Part shown: in pieces, positions 1 through 10,609 of the stretch | Layout of the letters: each line of letters starts with the position of its first letter | How positions within the stretch are numbered: position 1 is the first letter of the stretch | Source: Gymnopus androsaceus JB14 | Lineage: Eukaryota; Basidiomycota; Agaricomycetes; Agaricales; Omphalotaceae | Direction: 5' to 3' | DNA: 64,000 bases | Assembly: GCA_009733575.1 (NCBI GenBank) | Contig: ML769397.1 | Location: 62,001-126,000, forward strand | The notes under the pieces: model-generated | Seen by the model: only the letters and a program-made list of their open reading frames with translations | Told to the model about the DNA's origin: nothing | The model's database searches: none | Translations under genes and position numbers: made by a program

Positions 1-209
1 ATTTTGGACGCGAAAGACGCGAAGAGAAGCAATCCGGACGAGCTTTGCGCCTTTTTTGACGCTTCAGCGCTATACCCATGAACGTGTTTCTTGACATGCA
101 CTGGACGCGTTGGCGCTGGCGGCAACGGAAGCGGCCATGATCGATGATGCGATGACTCATATGTCAACGCCAAAAATTGGCGCTTAACAGCTCTGCCCCC
201 TTCCATCGC

Positions 210-3200
210 ATGTCCAAGTCTTCCAGAGACTATATCGAACTTCACGATTCGGATTCGGAACCTGAAGTTCCTCAGATCAAGAGGCAAAAAACTGAACATC
301 ATCCGAGCAAGTATCACGTTTCATGGCAACTGCGCGTTGTTGATAGCCTTTATTCTTATTTTCTAGAGGCTAACACGGCCAAAATGTCCTATCAAACATC
401 CCCTGCAGCTGATTTAGCAGGCAGAAACGCTAATTTAAAGGGAAGAAGAAGATTCAATGCTGATTTCGACGATTTGAAGAAGGCTTGCACGCAGGGGTTC
501 GTGGCGCATGGTCTTGTTTTGAGCCGTACGAAAATCTAGTTCTTTTTCTATTTAAAATCTAATTTCCTTGTCGCAGGGGTTCGCGCTGGCGATGACGAAG
601 GAAGCCTCGAAGCTTTGATCAAAACATCGAGTGGCGCACATGTTCTGAATGTGAACCTCATGCTACCAGAAACTGCCGACTATCCCAAATCCCATAGCTA
701 CTTCTCATACTCGCAAGACTCGGACGTTCCAGAGAATATCAATGCTGTCGTTCAAAAAATCCCTGAACTCCCAACCCGTCCAATTGCAGAAACTATGGAC
801 AAAGTTCTTGCCAATCTGGCTAGAGCCTTGAGTACAGGTTCGGCTGACAGCGAGAGTGACAATGAAGACGACGACGAGGAAGATGATTTTGTTGTCCTTT
901 CTGATGATGATGATATGTATGCTAGCAGAAAACTTCACCAAGGGATGAACATGTCGCGAATCCAGCACGACTTTCTTCAACTTGCGGCAAGCCCGTATCG
1001 TCCTGGTCTCATCCGGCTTAGTGGCGATGACTTTTGCATCAGTGTCTCCCTCTCAGTCGTCAAGCTTGCCGAATCCATCCCCGCACGTGCGTTGATGGCC
1101 TGGGACCGTCGCCTTCTTTCACGCACGCAAAATCTCGTTCTCTTGATAAACAAATTCAACGGTGTATACCCTCCCTCTGGCGATTCGACGAAAAAGCTCG
1201 AGTTTCGCGTTGGAGTGTGTGGAAGGTACAAGCCGAGCCAGGAACACGCGCGGGAGGTTTGTAGAAACTTTGGTCTGATCACGAACGATGCAGAGGACGA
1301 GCTCAAGCTCGCTCAAGAGAAAGCTGCTGCCGAGGCGGCGATGAATTTTGATTGGGACATGGACGAAGATGATGCCAACTATAATGCCAACACTTCCGCT
1401 TCCAAGATGCAGGTAGAAGAAGAAGAAGAAGAGATCGACGTGGAGCGCTTTGATAAATTCAGTTTGAGCGGATCTCTTGATTCGCTCATGAACCACGCGT
1501 TCTCGAAATTGGTCGACTTGAGGAGGAAATATGGCTTGGGATGGGCTGGTGCAGAATTGCTCTACTCCGAAATTGAGAAGAGTCAGAAGCCAAGTGAGGA
1601 GGTGTTGTCGGCAAAGCTAAAGGTCAAACATCAACTCCCTCTATTGACGGTTAAACAACGCTGATGCTTTTCGGTTACAGGAGATCCAACTCGAAGACAA
1701 AGCAGAACGTGCTATGGTGCAGAAAGGAAACACTGTCCTTCCTGATGATCCTCTGTTTGGTCTAGCGTCAACCGACGAAGTCAATTGGCCGTTGACCGCT
1801 TTCTCTTATCTAACTAGAAGGCTGACTGTAAGTTTATTCTTTTATACTGAGAAAGACCGGTTCCTGACTTGTTTCCAGCTTTGTACGCGCTACTGTATCG
1901 TCTGCCATAATAAACTCAACACCGACTATGTCGCTCTCAAGCCCTATGTTTGTGAATCTAAACTTTGCGCATACCAATACTATTCCTTGAACCACGGCCC
2001 TTCTCTCGAGGTAAGCAAACAGTCTCTTCCTTTTACGACCTCTATTTTGATGCACCGTCACAGTATGAGATTATACACAACCCTGAAACCGTCGACCTCC
2101 TGGTTTCCATCACTTATCTCGCAGCAATGGAAGGGGTACTCGATGAGCCTTTACCAATTGGCATGGGCCTTCGCGTCCCAGTACCGGATACCTCGAAAAT
2201 CCTAGCGCCTCCTCCCAATCACGGTTTCCGATTCGGAGCTGCTGCTATATCGGTCGGGACTACAGTCGGAACTGCTACACCTACTGCGTCAACTCCAGTT
2301 GTGGTTGACGGTCTTTGCGATTTCGACGCGTTGGATAAACAGCAGGTAAGTGTGATTTTTGCTTTCTACTTTGTAGTGTCTGAATCTGTTCAGATGAGAG
2401 CATCGGTCGTGCAGTTGTTGGATTCTTTACCCTGTGTGAGCTTTGCCTTGTCTTGCATCTCAGTGATATTTGATCTAACAGATGGCCATCGTTCTTCTAG
2501 GTCAGCGACATGAAGTTGGTTTTGTTCATTTCTTGTACGACCATCCTATGTTAATCTGTTCTATAGGAAACACCTAGAGCAAAAGGTAAAGCCCGGCAAG
2601 TCAAAACCGAAACTCATTACGATGCCGCCCCCGGTGGATTCCAAAGATAGCGAGGTCCCAGCTGCCGCATGGAAGTTGTTGAGATGGTAAGTATTATCAG
2701 TTCCTTTCGGCGTACATGTATCTAACTGCATCTAATAGGTGCGTAGGATCATGCACGGCGTATCTCGAAGAGATTTCCTCCCAGGAAGAGTCAGTGAAGA
2801 ACGTCGGTATGTGTCGCACACCTGTCTTTGTTTTGAAGCACTCACAGCTCGTATATGTCTTTCCAGACTCATCATGGAAACAGTATCGATTCAGCGTTGG
2901 TGCTCCTGATGCCGAAGCCAAATTCAAGAAAGCTGTCGAAGAAGCGAAGTCCAAAAGTTCGAATGCTGCGAAGTACCCGTCCCTCTATGTACGTTTATGC
3001 ATGTTTCTCTGGCTCGAATTCGGAACTGATTTCACACACTCCCAGGCATTTCATGGATCTCCTGTTCGAAATTGGCACTCGGTGAGGAAAGAATTTCTTA
3101 TCATGCATTTTGTCGTTCATCATCATGATAGATCATTCGAAATGGACTGTGGTTCAGGGAGATCGCGAATGGTAGAGCCTTTGGTGACGGTATGTCTCCT

Positions 3201-4892
3201 GAATTCTTCCCCAGACGTCTTTATTCAACTGGATTTCTAGGTGTATATCTTGCTAAAGATTCTGCGACATCCATGGGTCACTACGCTTCTGGTAACCGTG
3301 GTTCTGGCTGGCGTAGAAGCAAGATCTGCCCATCCAGCTGTGTCGCTATCGTCGAAGTCGTCAACCTCCCATCAGAGTTCGTTAGTTCCAATCCACATTT
3401 TGTTGTCAAGAATTTAAACTGGTTGGTTTGGTACGTCTCGTTTCTATGTTTTGTGTAGGCTACTGGTCTGAGCGTCGCATTCTTCTCAGTCGTTATTTGC
3501 TTGTCAAAACTCTGGCCCAAGGCGAAGAAGATGCGAGTACGTCCAAGAAGAAGAAATTACCGCCAACCTCGGCACCTTTTCGTAAAACTCGATCCTGTGC
3601 ATCCGATTACTCTTGGAGGACACCCTATCCAGATCCCCGAACCTGGATTTCAGCTGCAGAATATTGTTCGTGCGAGACAAGAGGAAGATGTCGACGAAGA
3701 TTTTGACGACGAGGATCAGGCCATCTTCACGACTACATACGAGTCTTCTCAGGCCACAGACAAGGGCAAGGGCAAGGAGAATGACCCAATGGAAATTGAT
3801 GAAGACGACGACGATATGAGCTTTGAGATTACCGACGTCAAGCTTGCTCCTCGATACGAAGCTTCGTCCTCAGCTCCCGCCGCCAGACAGCAAAAGCCCA
3901 AAGCTCGTCCCGCCGACGATTGGGTTCACGACCCAGAATACGTCAGGAAAGCTGTTTCACAACTTATGCCTGCTCCCGAAATAGCGACTCCTGGTGCAAC
4001 GATGGCCGTGCAGAAGGAGCTGAAAGCGCTGTTGAAGGAGCAAAATACTTGCAGTAGTTTCCGAGAGCTTGGCTGGTACATGGCCGAAGAGTTCATGGGC
4101 GATAATCTATTCCAGTGCGTTCGATCCTAAACTTCCTATGCTCAAGATTATCTCTAAGCATATTTCAGGTGGATCGTCAGAGTTGCATTCGTTCGATCCT
4201 AAAATTCCCATCGCTCAAGATATGAAAGCCAAGTCAGTCTCTCTCCGTCTATTTCAGCTTTTACTTCACTGAATAACGATGAGTTTTTCCTCTAGGAACT
4301 TGAACTCCCTGATCTTCGAGATCCGATTTCCGCCAGACTATCCTTTGAGCCCGCCATTCTTTAGAATCATCACTCCAAGGTTTTTGCCTTTCATTCATGG
4401 TGGAGGAGGTCACGTCACTGGAGGTCCGTTGGCATTTTTTTCTGATTTACAACATGATTTTCTAATCTTCCGTTTACAGGTGGCTCCATCTGCATGGACC
4501 TACTCACATCTTCGGGATGGCTTCCTAGTTACAGGTGAGCATCCTTTGTGCTAGAATATCTACCAACATCGACCAACTCTCCTTTTTCCAGTATCGCATC
4601 GGTCCTGCTTTGCATCAAGCTAGCAATTTCGAATCTGGAACCGAGGCCTGCGCGCCTCGCGCCGAACTGGAGTATGCCGTACAGTGTTCATGAAGCGCTA
4701 GAAGGTTATAAGAGGGCAGCGAATGTGAGTTGACATCCTTTCCAATTTGCTAAACAATTGCTGACGCTTGGTTATTCAGACTCATAACTGGCAAGTGAGT
4801 ATAGATTCATTTCCCAATCGCTTCTATTCAGGCGTGCATTACTGACATCTTTTCAAAAGATCCCCAAAGGTCTCGATAAGTTGGTGCGCTAA
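210..4892 (+). CDS. PARP catalytic domain fused to UBE2Q-like ubiquitin-conjugating domain
   Basis: About 20 exons with consistent phases: 210-525, 577-1622, 1681-1827, 1879-2010, 2064-2345, 2394-2435, 2501-2514, 2567-2686, 2739-2806, 2867-2988, 3046-3081, 3132-3189, 3241-3430, 3490-4114, 4169-4232, 4296-4423, 4480-4534, 4592-4724, 4780-4794, 4860-4892. In order the product has an acidic N-terminal region, a Cys-rich segment (CIVC then CESKLC, near 1900-1960), a PARP catalytic fold (FHGSP with the NAD-binding His, exon 3046; GDGVYLAKDSA with the Tyr, exons 3132/3241; CRYLLV strand near 3490), and a C-terminal E2 fold with PPDYPLSPPF and the UBE2Q-type Cys motif GGSICMDLLTSSGW (4480-4534). The Glu of the PARP H-Y-E triad appears replaced (NPHFVV), so mono-ADP-ribosylation is more likely than chain synthesis (inference). 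ATG 210 is the first in-frame ATG; the frame is open to 177 but only from TTG. Two apparent 1-nt frame breaks lie at about 3537-3592 and 4175-4186. Confidence 0.85.
4115..4168 (+). repeat. Intron carrying a near-copy of the next exon
   Basis: Bases 4119-4148, inside the intron bounded by GTGCGT and TTTCAG, match exon bases 4191-4221 with a few mismatches. Both begin GTTCGATCCTAAA and end GCTCAAGAT or a close variant. This is a short tandem duplication of which one copy is exonic and one intronic. Confidence 0.7.
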
Positions 4893-5117
4893 GTTTATGA
4901 ACAGAACTTTGCTTGCCTTGTTGTCTCGGTTGGAGAGGCAAACTTGCTTGAAATTTCGAAACATGCCCCGTCCTCGGGAGGAGTTGCTGCTTACTTCCTC
5001 TGGAGGAATCAGACAGACTAGAATTTATGTAAAATACAGCTTAGATTACTGTGCAGTATAGTATTATTTGTATATAGTACGCATTATAAAGGCAATTCTT
5101 CCCAATACAGATATTGT

Positions 5118-5962
5118 TCAAATCGTCTTTGGAAGCGCATCGATATCCGCCTTCAAACTCGCCAAAAAGTCGTGGCCAAGAAGTAGACTTTGCGCACACC
5201 TCCCACAGCCACACGCCCTAACCACTTCCGATAAAAATTCCAGCCCAAAAATCACTTCGCTTGTCGGCCTGATAGCCAACTGTTCCGCAGCCCTCTTCTG
5301 AAACTCTGTCCACCACTGGGGATGCAGAAACGCCGAATACGTGCTCCCGTTGCACTGCACGCATTTAACGCTATCCGGAGGAGCAGATTGAATCAGTTTC
5401 AACGCTGACTTTGCTCGTTGTCTGTGTAGGTTTAAAAGCCGATGATACGAGTACGCAGTGATGTATTTCAAGTCATCGCATAAAGGAGCGTCGATGATGT
5501 CGATGGAGAGAGTATAGCTCGATGCGAGCTTTGCTAGGTCTTCCATCTCATATCTGGTGGCGATAGCGTAGATTCGCGTGGGTGCGGTACCAACAAATTG
5601 TGGCTGAGAGAGAATGGTGGCGATGCGGGAGGCGGCGGCGGCGACGTCGTATTTGCATGCGACAGAGAGAAGTGCGGAAAGGGAATCGAGGTCGAGGCAG
5701 GTGACTGGGGGGTCGGGGATGGGGTAGATAAGTTGGAGAAGACAGGTCTAGGATGGAGGATGGTTCCGGCATGGGTATAACAGGGAGCCCTTGGTCGGTA
5801 TCTGATGAGGTAGGCTGTGGGAGCTCAAAGAGAGCTTTGAAGAAAGGCGAGGCCTGAGCTGAGGATAGCTCGGTGTACCTTGAAATGTACAGGTGGCGAT
5901 TTGGTTGTGTCTTCCTCGCCAGAGACAAGCACGACATCAGCGTCGGATCCGTTGAACAACAT
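5118..5962 (-). CDS. BTB/POZ domain protein
   Basis: Single-exon reading from ATG 5962 (MLFNGSDADVVLVSG). The N-terminal BTB fold is clear from the DADVVL opening, FKVHRAILSSASPFFKALF, the PVIPMPEPSSILDLLLQLIY strand-helix unit and CKYDVAAAASRIA. The C-terminal part (YAIATRYEMEDLAKLASSYT onward) follows the pattern of Agaricomycete BTB proteins, which have no kelch repeats. The frame must jump twice to keep this fold: an extra base at about 5851-5854 (GGCC) and another at about 5738-5748. Either the gene is broken or the sequence has indels. Substrate-adaptor roles with cullin 3 are known for some BTB proteins; nothing here fixes the role. It converges on the PARP-E2 gene, stop to stop, about 225 bp apart. 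Confidence 0.75.
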
Positions 5963-6139
5963 ATTCAAGAAAGAGGGTAGGTAGCTTCACGATATCGCAG
6001 GCGAGTATAAATGGAACAACCAATGACTAGTACAGTGCTATTGAACAAATCAGGATAATGAGGGCTGTACAAGGGGTGGGCCTCACCGGGGAGGTTGGCT
6101 CAATAGGTAAAAGGATTCGGACCGGGCCACCGAGTCTCA

Positions 6140-7623
6140 TTAACGTCTATGATCATCCCGTCGGCGGTCTCGCTCTCTCCTTGGACTAGCGGACCTTGAC
6201 CGCCGTCTCCTAGAATCTCTACCAGAGTCCCGACCATCTCGACTCCGACTACGCTTCCGCCGACGGTCACGGTCCGGTACGTCAAATACCATATCATACC
6301 CTCCTCGACCTTTCTCATCAAAGTCGTCTCTGTAGCGCTTGGTCTGTACCAGATCGTCTCGCCCGACCAAACCCACCGCTTCCGCCTTTACGAGGCGCGC
6401 GCTTGATATCATTTGACCAAACATTGTTGGTTTTCGCAACGGATTGAGAGCTGTGTAAAGGGTTCAGTGACTAGTCAGAATAAAAGCGTCGCGGCACGAT
6501 ACAAGTCAACCCATATACGTCGGTCATCAACTAGGACGTTTTGCATTTTGAAATAAGCCTAGATCCGTTGAATACTAGATTCCATGTAGTAAAAAAAAAG
6601 CTCACCTGCTCGGCATCTTCTCTCCGGTCAAACTCGATAAATGCATACTGCAGCGAATCGCCAGTTTTCTTATCCCGAATAACATGACAGCTCATGATCG
6701 TCCCAAACCTCGAGAAGATCAATTCCAAGTCTTCGTCTCGTGTCACAGCGTTGAGTTTACAAACGAAAAGAACGTTTTCTGGGGGTCGGACGTTTGCGAA
6801 TGGAAGGTCTCCAACCATCTCTAGAGTGAGGGCAGAAGCTGCAGCGGCTTTTTCTCTGCGTAGACGTTCTTCTTCCTCTTCTGGTAAAGTCGCAAGTGGG
6901 TCCTCGTCTTCAGCAATTCGTGTGGAATTATCCGGAGGTTTGATGGGTGAAGAAGGCGGACGAATGAGGCCTGGTGGGTCTGGGAAAGGATCGTCTACAG
7001 TAAAAGATCAGAATTTTCTTCAACCTGTGTGAGCTGCTCAACACGAACCAAGTATTTCAACGTGCCGTATCCTAACATCCTTCAACGGTCGGAAATCTCT
7101 GCCCACAAAAACATCATTCAACTTGTCCAAAGTCTCCAATCCTTCAACTACATGTCCAAATACAGCATGAATTCCGTCCAAATAATCCGCATTGTCGACC
7201 AGAGTGATGAAAAATTGACTTCCGCAACCGCTCAAGCCACCGTCGACTGCAGGAGCGACAGCCATTGAAACTGTGCCTTTCGTCGTATGCTTGAGCTTTG
7301 GGTTCATTTCTGGCGTGAAGAAGCGTGGTACGGATGAGGAGGAGTTGGATGAAGATGACTGAATATATGACCATATCGATTCTCCACCAACACCAGTCGC
7401 TGTTGGATCTCCGGACTGTGCCAGAAAGTCCTTCTGTACTGAATAAAAGTTATTAGTTCCATGAATTTTGGAGTAATAAAGAGAAATTACCATTGAAAAA
7501 CGCGTTGAGATTGTAATAGTACACTTTACAGAGCTTTAAGAAGTTTTCACACGTCTTTGGACATGTCTCTGTCTCGAGATCGATAACGAGGTCACCGAGA
7601 GATGTTTCGAGCAGAACAGACAT
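6140..7623 (-). CDS. PPIL4-type cyclophilin with RRM (peptidyl-prolyl isomerase)
   Basis: Five exons on the minus strand: 7491-7623, 7049-7438, 6606-6994, 6503-6558, 6140-6450. The first two encode a divergent cyclophilin domain ([63 protein letters not shown]). The third and fourth encode an RRM (RNP2 LFVCKLN; RNP1-like QYAFIEF) ending in WVDFSQSVAK, a hallmark of PPIL4 (plant CYP59) proteins. The tail is rich in RS/RD dipeptides ([14 protein letters not shown]), as in nuclear splicing or transcription cyclophilins that bind the Pol II CTD or RNA. ATG 7623 puts the PPIase domain at residue 2. One extra base near 6358-6366 breaks the frame between GSGGFGR and [12 protein letters not shown]; without it the tail is read through. 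Confidence 0.88.
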
Positions 7624-8005
7624 TCTACAGCGCGCTGAACCTGAGTTCAGTCGTCGAGGCTCAAGTTGAAAGCAGTAGCATGTGGCTGTGAAAGTGATTT
7701 CCTTTTCTGGCATGATCTGATCTTGATCTCGTATGATCTTAGACCCCTATCTCTTGACCATTATACCATAGTCTAAATCCTACCAAACCTTGGAATTTGG
7801 AAGAACAGCCCTCAGAGCAAGTGTCAATAAAAAGTAGGTCGAAGACTTATTTCAGTTGTCCCATATGAAATTACAAATCCAACAGCTCAGTCATTATTTC
7901 CATGTACAACTTTATAAGGTTCAAGGAATAATGTTCAAGGATTCACAAGGACAAAGGAAGGCATCATAGAAAAGAGTACAAGAGATAAAGCAACAAAAAA
8001 CATAT
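7624..8005. other. Intergenic, promoter side of the cyclophilin gene
   Basis: No gene seen. It should hold the upstream region of the minus-strand cyclophilin gene and the 3' region of the small gene that ends at 8006. Confidence 0.4.
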
Positions 8006-8627
8006 TCACATGGGTAGGGTCTCTTTCAGACCCTCCATCTGGAAATTCATGGAAGGATTCATCCCTGGCTACAGAATTTTGAATGAGTCCAGCTGAAGAT
8101 AATCAGAAGAAATGAAAGATGCTCACATTACTGTAGTACTAGGGACTGGAAGTCTGATTGTGGGAGGAACTATCAGCTCTAGCGACAGATTTTGAATGAG
8201 TTAGTGTGATCAAGAATTATTGGAGGCATCAAGATGCATACAGCAATGTAACGGGAATGCTGGGCACTAGTAGCAAGCAGATTTCTTGAGTACAGGGTGG
8301 ATTAAAGAATGTTTTTGGGCACTTACCAGGAAGTTCAGTATTATGCCTACCTGGGCCTGTTCCGTGAAAATGGCTCAGTAGCCTGCGAGTCAGAGGACTA
8401 TGGAGGATGTGTCGTTGGCGCAGGAGCCTGTTAAGTTGCTGTACATGAGCTAGGCGATCGATAACTGGAGTATTTCAATACTTCTAAGTTTCAAATGAAG
8501 GAGAGACAGTAGACGTACCAACATCTGGTCGTCGACGACGGCTTTGTCTTCTTTGAGCAGGAGAGTGATGGTTCCAGTTTCCAAAACGTACACGTTTCGA
8601 CGACTCGGACGAGGTCGTTCGGCCCAT
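8006..8627 (-). CDS. Unrecognised small protein, four exons
   Basis: Four exons join in frame through good splice sites: 8519-8627, 8327-8464, 8132-8178, 8006-8068. Donors are GTACGT, GTAAGT and GTAATG; each acceptor ends in AG. The product is about 118 residues: a basic N-terminus (MGRTTSSESSKRVRFGNWN then an RRQSRRRR patch), a helical middle (VIDRLAHVQQLNRLLRQRH) and a proline-containing end (LIVPPTIRLPVPSTTPG), stopping at ...ETLPM. The SKRVRF opening recalls several short Agaricomycete proteins of unknown function, but I do not assign a family. An intron in the 5' leader (GTGAGT at about 8720, acceptor just upstream of the ATG) is likely. Support comes from phase-consistent splicing only. 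Confidence 0.45.
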
Positions 8628-8936
8628 AGTAATCCGTCTATATACAGTATGCGGAGAAAAATGTATGCGTTTAGCTATGTTGTTCCGAGTTCGTGTCGAG
8701 AGCAGAGCAACGCGCAACTCACCAGAGTCTATTATGAGCAAAATCTGTAGTACAATTTGTGCAAGAGACAAGAACACGACCTGAAGAATACGGAACGCAA
8801 GGATGCCTTGAGTAATATGGAAGGGAAAGAAAGAGCTTTGAGTGGCATTGTGGGTCCTTCGTGTGAAGAAGTGCACGCGGAACGCGACCATCACCCGATC
8901 ACAAACCCCTCGAGCGAGCTCGTACTATCTACTTCA

Positions 8937-9331
8937 TTAACAAGCTGAGTGGAAGGAAATAAGCTTGCTCGAGGCCCGTACTGTACATGTACATGTAGCT
9001 AATAGCGCACATTCTAAACTGAAAAGATAATATAGCATAACACAATAGTTCGGAAATAGTGAACATAGCAGTAGGAAACAACGAAGCACGAACGCAGGAG
9101 ACAGAGCAAAGCTAACGATACTCAACACAATATCAATCTCCTCAACATCCCGAAATCGCGCCGTGTAACCGTGAAAATAAGGTTCGTTCACCAACTCGGA
9201 CTCCTGCAAGAAAAATTCTCGATAGGGAGTAATACGAGGAGAGAGCTTCCATCCTTCCACATCGGCGCATCTGTAAGATGAGCATCTGGCAGAAGATCCT
9301 TCCTATCTGTATCATCAAGCTTGTCTAGCAT
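8937..9331 (-). CDS. Possible small protein, unrecognised
   Basis: ATG 9331 starts MLDKLDDTDRKDLLPDA, and a second frame downstream reads NEPYFHGYTARFRDVEEIDI followed by a hydrophobic stretch. Joining the two needs an intron of only about 34 nt near 9200-9235, which is short even here. It may be a decayed or mis-modelled gene. No family recognised. Confidence 0.2.
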
Positions 9332-10609
9332 TGGAGATCGCGCGAAATTAGTGAATTTGCATTCGCTTTATGCGTTTTTCCTAATCAATCTAGGTTAGCT
9401 TGGGGAACGGGCCTTCCTCGGCCCCAAAAGCCAAAGTGGGATCCACTTAGGACATCGAATGTGGCATGAGCGGTTTCACTGTTGAAGATAATGTCAGATT
9501 ATAGGCAATCCCAAAGGAAAGATAGAAGGATGGCTTGAGAAGGAAGGTCTATTACACGGCATTGCTGAACGCCAGTTCCAGAGCATTCGTTGTGGCAAGG
9601 ACCGTTACGCTAGCTGTAAGGAAGCGAAGAGAGAAGAGATTGAATCAAGCTGAATGGCCAAAGCAGAGTGTAGATTTATCCCGATGAGGAAGCGCAGTGC
9701 CATTCAATACTATGGGCTACATTGAACACTGTTAACAAGGCTAATATTTTCAGTAAAAATTGGGCAAATATTAGGAAGAATTACCCTCTTCACTCCAATA
9801 AATAACAGTCTTGCAAGTCCAAGTTTCTTTGGTGTCAAGATATTCTGTTTGCAACACGCGCAAACGAGATCCATGCTAAATTAACGGTACATGGCCTTTC
9901 TTTGTCGGCTGCTATGAGTTTTTTCGCGAGTCAAAGTAATTGATGAAACCCATGTCCATGGCATTGGTTCATGGAGTTGCCATGATGGTAAGAGTGAAAC
10001 CGGAAGAGTGTCACATAGTGACTCAACGTGAAGCGTGATTTCAATAGCGTGACAGTCTCGACGCGTTGGGATTCGAAACATTTCTGAGATCAGCATAGAT
10101 ACAAAATAAAATGGTAGATCAACACTATGCACAAGATAATAGTGGGCCTTTGAGCCATGTTAAGTGGCCAAGATGTTAGAATACAACGGCATTGGAGCAA
10201 CAGCAATTTCAGCCCCAAATCCTAATCTAAAAGTGCTAAAGGTATTTCAACTCAACCTCAACACCAATTTGCATGGATACGCAAGGGAACGGATTAATGA
10301 GCGATGATAATTCACTGGAGAACGAGCTTGGCATGCATTTTCAAAACGAGGACTTCCTGGATATAATTGAGTACATCGATTGAAAGCTTGTCTAATACCA
10401 AAATTTCGCCAGTTGCGTTGTCGCACTTAGCCTGTATTCCACAGTAAGCCTAAGATGAGCTTGAGGACTGACATAGACTGGCAGTAGTTGGAACGAAGGA
10501 ACGCCACGCTTGAGTGCCTAACCCACCGAAAAGAATCATACAGTACTACTTGTGGGACGTGAAACAGCCAAGACTCCGACCCGAAAATACGCAAAAATAC
10601 TATTAGTGT
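9332..10609. other. Intergenic region with a dispersed repeat fragment
   Basis: No convincing gene. Bases 9537-9602 match the reverse complement of 52436-52495 (see repeat entry). The rest contains only short unrelated ORFs. Confidence 0.4.
9537..9602 (+). repeat. Dispersed repeat fragment (copy also at 52436-52495, reverse)
   Basis: The two copies share GAAGGAAGGT, ATTACACGGCA, TGCTGAACGCC and TTCCAGA in the same order in opposite orientation, at roughly 80-85% identity by eye. Both could read as LHGxAERxFQ, so a coding origin is possible. Confidence 0.6.

Noticed and set aside
3431..3489. Using GTGTAG near 3458 as an alternative acceptor to avoid the PARP frame break
   Set aside because: It would drop the conserved CRYLLV strand of the PARP fold; the TTCTCAG acceptor keeps it, so a frame break is the simpler reading.
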